A stretch of DNA of 40,826 nt. Source: Nocardia kruczakiae NBRC 101016 (lineage in GTDB: Bacteria > Actinomycetota > Actinomycetes > Mycobacteriales > Mycobacteriaceae). The stretch spans positions 1 through 40,826 of the forward strand of contig NZ_BDBL01000058.1 of the NCBI RefSeq assembly GCF_001612965.1, read 5' to 3'. The position numbers and the translations under genes were made by a program. The notes under the pieces were generated by a model. The model did not search any database. It saw only the letters and a list, made by a program, of their open reading frames with translations, and was not told where the DNA came from. Positions 38,483 to 40,826 of this stretch are shown in pieces. The number at the start of each line of letters is the position of its first letter. Positions within the stretch are counted from its first letter, which is position 1.

Positions 38483-38977
38483 ATGACTGAGACGCAAGTG
38501 ACCTGGCTGACACCGGAGTCGCATGAGAGGCTCAAGAGCGAACTCGACGCGCTCATTGCCAACCGTCCGGTCATCGCGGCCGAGATCAACGAACGCCGCG
38601 AAGAAGGCGACCTCAAGGAGAACGGCGGCTACCACGCCGCGCGCGAGGAGCAGGGTCAGCAGGAGGCCCGCATCCGTCAGCTGCAAGAGCTGCTGAACAA
38701 CGCCAAGGTCGGCGTCGCGCCGACCAAATCCGGTGTGGCGCTGCCCGGCTCGGTGGTCAAGGTCTACTACGACGGCGACGAGACCGATACCGAAACCTTC
38801 CTGATCGCGACCCGCGAAGAGGGCCTGGGCCAATCGGACCTGGAGACCTACTCGCCGAGTTCCCCGCTCGGTGGCGCGCTGATCGACGCGAAGGTCGGCG
38901 AGACGCGCGAATACCGCCTGCCCAACGGCAACATGATGAAGGTGACCCTGGTGAGCGCGGAGCCGTACCACAGCTGA
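38483..38977 (+). CDS. greA: Transcription elongation factor GreA
   Basis: Rescues backtracked RNA polymerase by stimulating transcript cleavage. It has 164 residues, the same length as I recall for mycobacterial GreA. The N-terminal antiparallel coiled coil (~1-80) carries the tip motif G-D-L-K-E-N-G-G-Y-H-A-A-R-E-E-Q, with the catalytic acids at Asp43 and Glu46; the C-terminal FKBP-like domain ends in M-K-V-T-L-V-S. The ATG at 38483 was chosen over an in-frame GTG at 38474 because GGAG lies 8-9 nt upstream. A roughly 190-nt leader with a 5' hairpin precedes it. It converges on metB across a long bidirectional hairpin. Confidence 0.95.
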   Translation: MTETQVTWLTPESHERLKSELDALIANRPVIAAEINERREEGDLKENGGYHAAREEQGQQEARIRQLQELLNNAKVGVAPTKSGVALPGSVVKVYYDGDETDTETFLIATREEGLGQSDLETYSPSSPLGGALIDAKVGETREYRLPNGNMMKVTLVSAEPYHS

Positions 38978-38995
38978 CGCGGGAAGGTGTCGTCG

Positions 38996-39097
38996 ATGGA
39001 CGCGAGCAGCATCGGTGAGCCCGCCGTGGTTGCGCTGCGCGCGTTCCTCGGCAGATCCGGCCGGGTGGGCAGCAGCCCGGCCGAACACCTGACATAG
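38996..39097 (+). CDS. Candidate 33-residue ORF after greA
   Basis: A short frame 18 nt downstream of greA with GGAAGG 8 nt before its ATG and about 84% G/C at third positions. The peptide is Ala/Ser/Gly-rich without recognisable motifs. It ends just before the terminator hairpin, so it would be on the greA transcript. Confidence 0.3.
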   Translation: MDASSIGEPAVVALRAFLGRSGRVGSSPAEHLT

Positions 39098-39105
39098 CTC
39101 CACCG

Positions 39106-39145
39106 ACGCGAACGGCCGCACCGAATTCGGTGCGGCCGTTCGTGT
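39106..39145. terminator. Bidirectional terminator between greA and metB
   Basis: A near-perfect palindrome: 34 bp of perfect symmetry (39109-39142) around GAATTC, extended by three more pairs including one G-U. A TTT follows on the plus strand. It lies between convergent greA and metB, and is the longest inverted repeat found in the window. Confidence 0.8.
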
Positions 39146-39174
39146 TTCAGTGTGCTCGAGCCGGTTCCGCCGGG

Positions 39175-40323
39175 TCAGCCCAGCGCCCGCTCCACGTCGG
39201 CGAGCAGATCGCCGATGTCCTCGATACCGACCGACAGCCGCACGAGGTCCGCGGGCACCTCCAGTTCCGAGCCCTCGGTCGAGGCATGGGTCATCGCACC
39301 GGGATGTTCGATCAGCGATTCCACTCCACCGAGCGATTCGGCGAGCGTGAAGATCTTCGTCCGCGCGCAGAAGTCGAGCGCGGCCTGCTTACCGCCGTGC
39401 AGCCGGACCGAGATCATGCCGCCGAAACGACGCATCTGCTTCTGCGCCACCGGATTTCCGGGGTGTTCCGGCAGACCGGGATAGATCACCTGGGAAATGG
39501 CCGAGTGGTCGGCGAGGAATGCGGCGAGGGTCTCGGCGTTGTCGCAATGCCGATCCATCCGCAGCGCGAGGGTTTTGATGCCGCGCAGAGTGAGGAAGGC
39601 GTCGGTGGGTCCGGGGACCGCGCCGGCGCCGTTCTGCAGGAAGGCGAAGGCCGCGTCGAGTTCGGCGTCGTCGGTGATCAGCGCGCCGCCGACCACATCC
39701 GAGTGCCCGCCCAGATATTTGGTGGTCGAATGCAGCACGATATCGGCGCCGAGCAGCAGCGGCTGCTGCAGGTACGGCGAGGCGAAGGTGTTGTCCACCA
39801 CCAGTTTCGCGCCACCGCCGTGCGCGACATCGGCCAGCGCCGCGATATCGCCGACGTTGAGCAGCGGATTGGTCGGCGTCTCCAGCCACACCAGTTTGGT
39901 GTTGGGACGCAGGGCCTCTGCGACCGCGTCCGGATCCGACACCGGTGCCACCGAGTATTCGATACCCCACTGCGTGAACACCTTGTCGATGAGCCGGAAC
40001 GTCCCGCCGTAGGCGTCGTTCGGAATCACCAGGTGATCACCCGGGCGCAGCGTCGCCCGCAGCACACAGTCGGTGGCCGCCATCCCCGAGGAGAATGCCC
40101 GCCCGTAACTCCCGGATTCCAGCGCGGCCAGATTCGCTTCCAGCGCAGCGCGGGTCGGGTTACCGGTGCGGGCGTACTCGTAGCCGCCACGCATCCCGCC
40201 CACGCCGTCCTGGGCGAAGGTCGAACTCGCGTAGATCGGCACGTTCACCGCACCGGTCTGCGGGTCGGGATCGAATCCGGCGTGCACGGCTCGTGTGGAG
40301 AACCCCAGCTGATCGTCGGTCAT
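39175..40323 (-). CDS. metB: Cystathionine gamma-synthase
   Basis: A PLP enzyme of the Cys/Met metabolism family. MetB condenses O-succinyl- or O-acetyl-homoserine with cysteine to cystathionine in methionine synthesis. It has 382 residues. The PLP Lys202 is in H-S-T-T-K-Y-L-G-G-H-S-D, Y-E-Y-A-R-T-G-N-P-T at ~48-57 binds cofactor across the dimer, and the S-S-G-M-A-A block is at ~78-83. The ATG at 40323 is preferred; it is 7 nt downstream of a TAGGCT hexamer, and longer in-frame sequence upstream is Arg-rich and unlike the family. It corresponds to Rv1079 metB. Cystathionine gamma-lyase is a close alternative that sequence alone separates poorly. Confidence 0.9.
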   Translation of the reverse strand: MTDDQLGFSTRAVHAGFDPDPQTGAVNVPIYASSTFAQDGVGGMRGGYEYARTGNPTRAALEANLAALESGSYGRAFSSGMAATDCVLRATLRPGDHLVIPNDAYGGTFRLIDKVFTQWGIEYSVAPVSDPDAVAEALRPNTKLVWLETPTNPLLNVGDIAALADVAHGGGAKLVVDNTFASPYLQQPLLLGADIVLHSTTKYLGGHSDVVGGALITDDAELDAAFAFLQNGAGAVPGPTDAFLTLRGIKTLALRMDRHCDNAETLAAFLADHSAISQVIYPGLPEHPGNPVAQKQMRRFGGMISVRLHGGKQAALDFCARTKIFTLAESLGGVESLIEHPGAMTHASTEGSELEVPADLVRLSVGIEDIGDLLADVERALG

Positions 40324-40330
40324 GCGGACC

Positions 40331-40336
40331 AGCCTA
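40331..40336 (-). promoter_or_regulatory. Candidate -10 hexamer of metB
   Basis: TAGGCT on the minus strand, 7 nt before the metB ATG, consistent with a leaderless transcript. Confidence 0.4.
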
Positions 40337-40427
40337 GATCCGCGCCGTCGCGGCGCTCGAGCCGGGAACCCCCGGCCGTGGATCGATGTGAGCGGGGTCA
40401 TGCCCGCCCGGCACGAACATCTCCGGC

Positions 40428-40826
40428 TCAGTACGCGGAGTCGACGTTGTCCATGGAGCCGTAGCGGTGCGCTGCGTAGTTGCAGGCGGCCACGATGTTG
40501 GCGACCGGGTCCCAGATGTCCCAGGAGGTGCCGTCGACGTGGTACGCCGCGAAGGTCGGGTCGATGACCTGCAGCAGACCCTTGGACGGGATGCCCATGG
40601 CGGCATTGGAGTCGTACAGGTTGATGGCCTGGGTGTTACCGGAGGACTCCCGCATGATGTTGCGGTAGATGCCGTCGTAGCTGCCCGGGATACCGTGCGC
40701 GGCCATGATGTCGAGAGCGTTGTGGATCCACCCGTCCAAGTTGTCCGGGTAGACCGGCGCCGGCGGGGGCGGCGGGGGCAGCACCGGCGCGGGTGCCGGA
40801 GCGGGAGCCGGCATCGGGGCCGGGAT
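40428..40826 (-). CDS. Transglycosylase SLT-domain protein, 5' end outside the window
   Basis: The frame is open to the right edge, so only the C-terminal ~132 residues are present. They begin with an Ala/Pro linker (alternating A-P, then a Pro6 run) and continue into a compact ~100-residue lytic transglycosylase domain. Its likely catalytic Glu is in N-I-M-R-E-S-S-G-N, followed by G-L-L-Q-V-I-D-P-T-F and a terminal A-A-C-N-Y-A-A-H-R-Y-G-S-M. This matches the actinobacterial Rpf/SLT-like secreted enzymes that cut peptidoglycan. The export signal would lie outside the window. Confidence 0.85.
   Translation of the reverse strand: MPAPMPAPAPAPAPVLPPPPPPAPVYPDNLDGWIHNALDIMAAHGIPGSYDGIYRNIMRESSGNTQAINLYDSNAAMGIPSKGLLQVIDPTFAAYHVDGTSWDIWDPVANIVAACNYAAHRYGSMDNVDSAY

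Overview
The window is high-GC actinobacterial DNA, most likely Nocardia or a close mycolic-acid relative. Pointers are mycothiol S-conjugate amidase (mca), a DesA2-type desaturase, an antigen-85-like esterase, an LGFP-repeat lipoprotein and a short-chain Z-isoprenyl diphosphate synthase. From memory, the backbone follows the M. tuberculosis block Rv1079-Rv1098c in reversed orientation with strands preserved: fum, desA2, phoH2, glyA1, coaA, uppS, hemolysin III, the DUF255 protein, the small Rv1083-like protein, mca, DUF4307, greA, metB. No rRNA, tRNA, CRISPR array or transposase was recognised.

Layout. 0-5 kb: end of a tandem IPT/TIG-repeat protein, fumarase, a divergent FAD-monooxygenase/TetR pair around a long dyad, and a limonene-epoxide-hydrolase-like enzyme. 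5-19.4 kb: core genes desA2, an LGFP lipoprotein, phoH2 with a structured leader, glyA, a DUF885 protein, coaA, uppS, hemolysin III, a membrane class III adenylate cyclase and a DUF255 thioredoxin-fold protein. 19.4-36.3 kb: an accessory segment lying between the Rv1084-like and Rv1083-like genes, which I recall as neighbours in mycobacteria. It holds small unknown genes, an XRE-TPR regulator with a divergent small Cys protein, two decayed genes, a CYTH protein, a ten-gene gas-vesicle cluster, a small J-domain protein, an Ag85-like esterase and a single-chain multidomain acyl-CoA carboxylase of about 1,817 residues. 36.3-40.8 kb: core genes again (Rv1083-like, mca, DUF4307, greA, metB) and part of a Pro-rich transglycosylase.

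The gas-vesicle genes form one tightly coupled minus-strand operon. Two unusual proteins come first, one with an acidic then histone-like basic tail and one SRPBCC protein with about 80 acidic residues. They are followed by gvpA, F, G, O, J, L, S and K, with most junctions overlapping by 1-8 nt. No gvpN or gvpC is seen here.

Two regulatory themes recur. At least eight core genes have a TAnnnT -10-like hexamer 6-7 nt before the start codon and no Shine-Dalgarno, which suggests leaderless transcripts. Several convergent gene pairs share long perfect hairpins that fit bidirectional terminators. The most interesting items are the gas-vesicle cluster with its charged accessory proteins and poly-glycine shell proteins, the DesA2 protein with half of its di-iron ligands replaced, the phoH2 and greA leader structures, and the pair of decayed genes.
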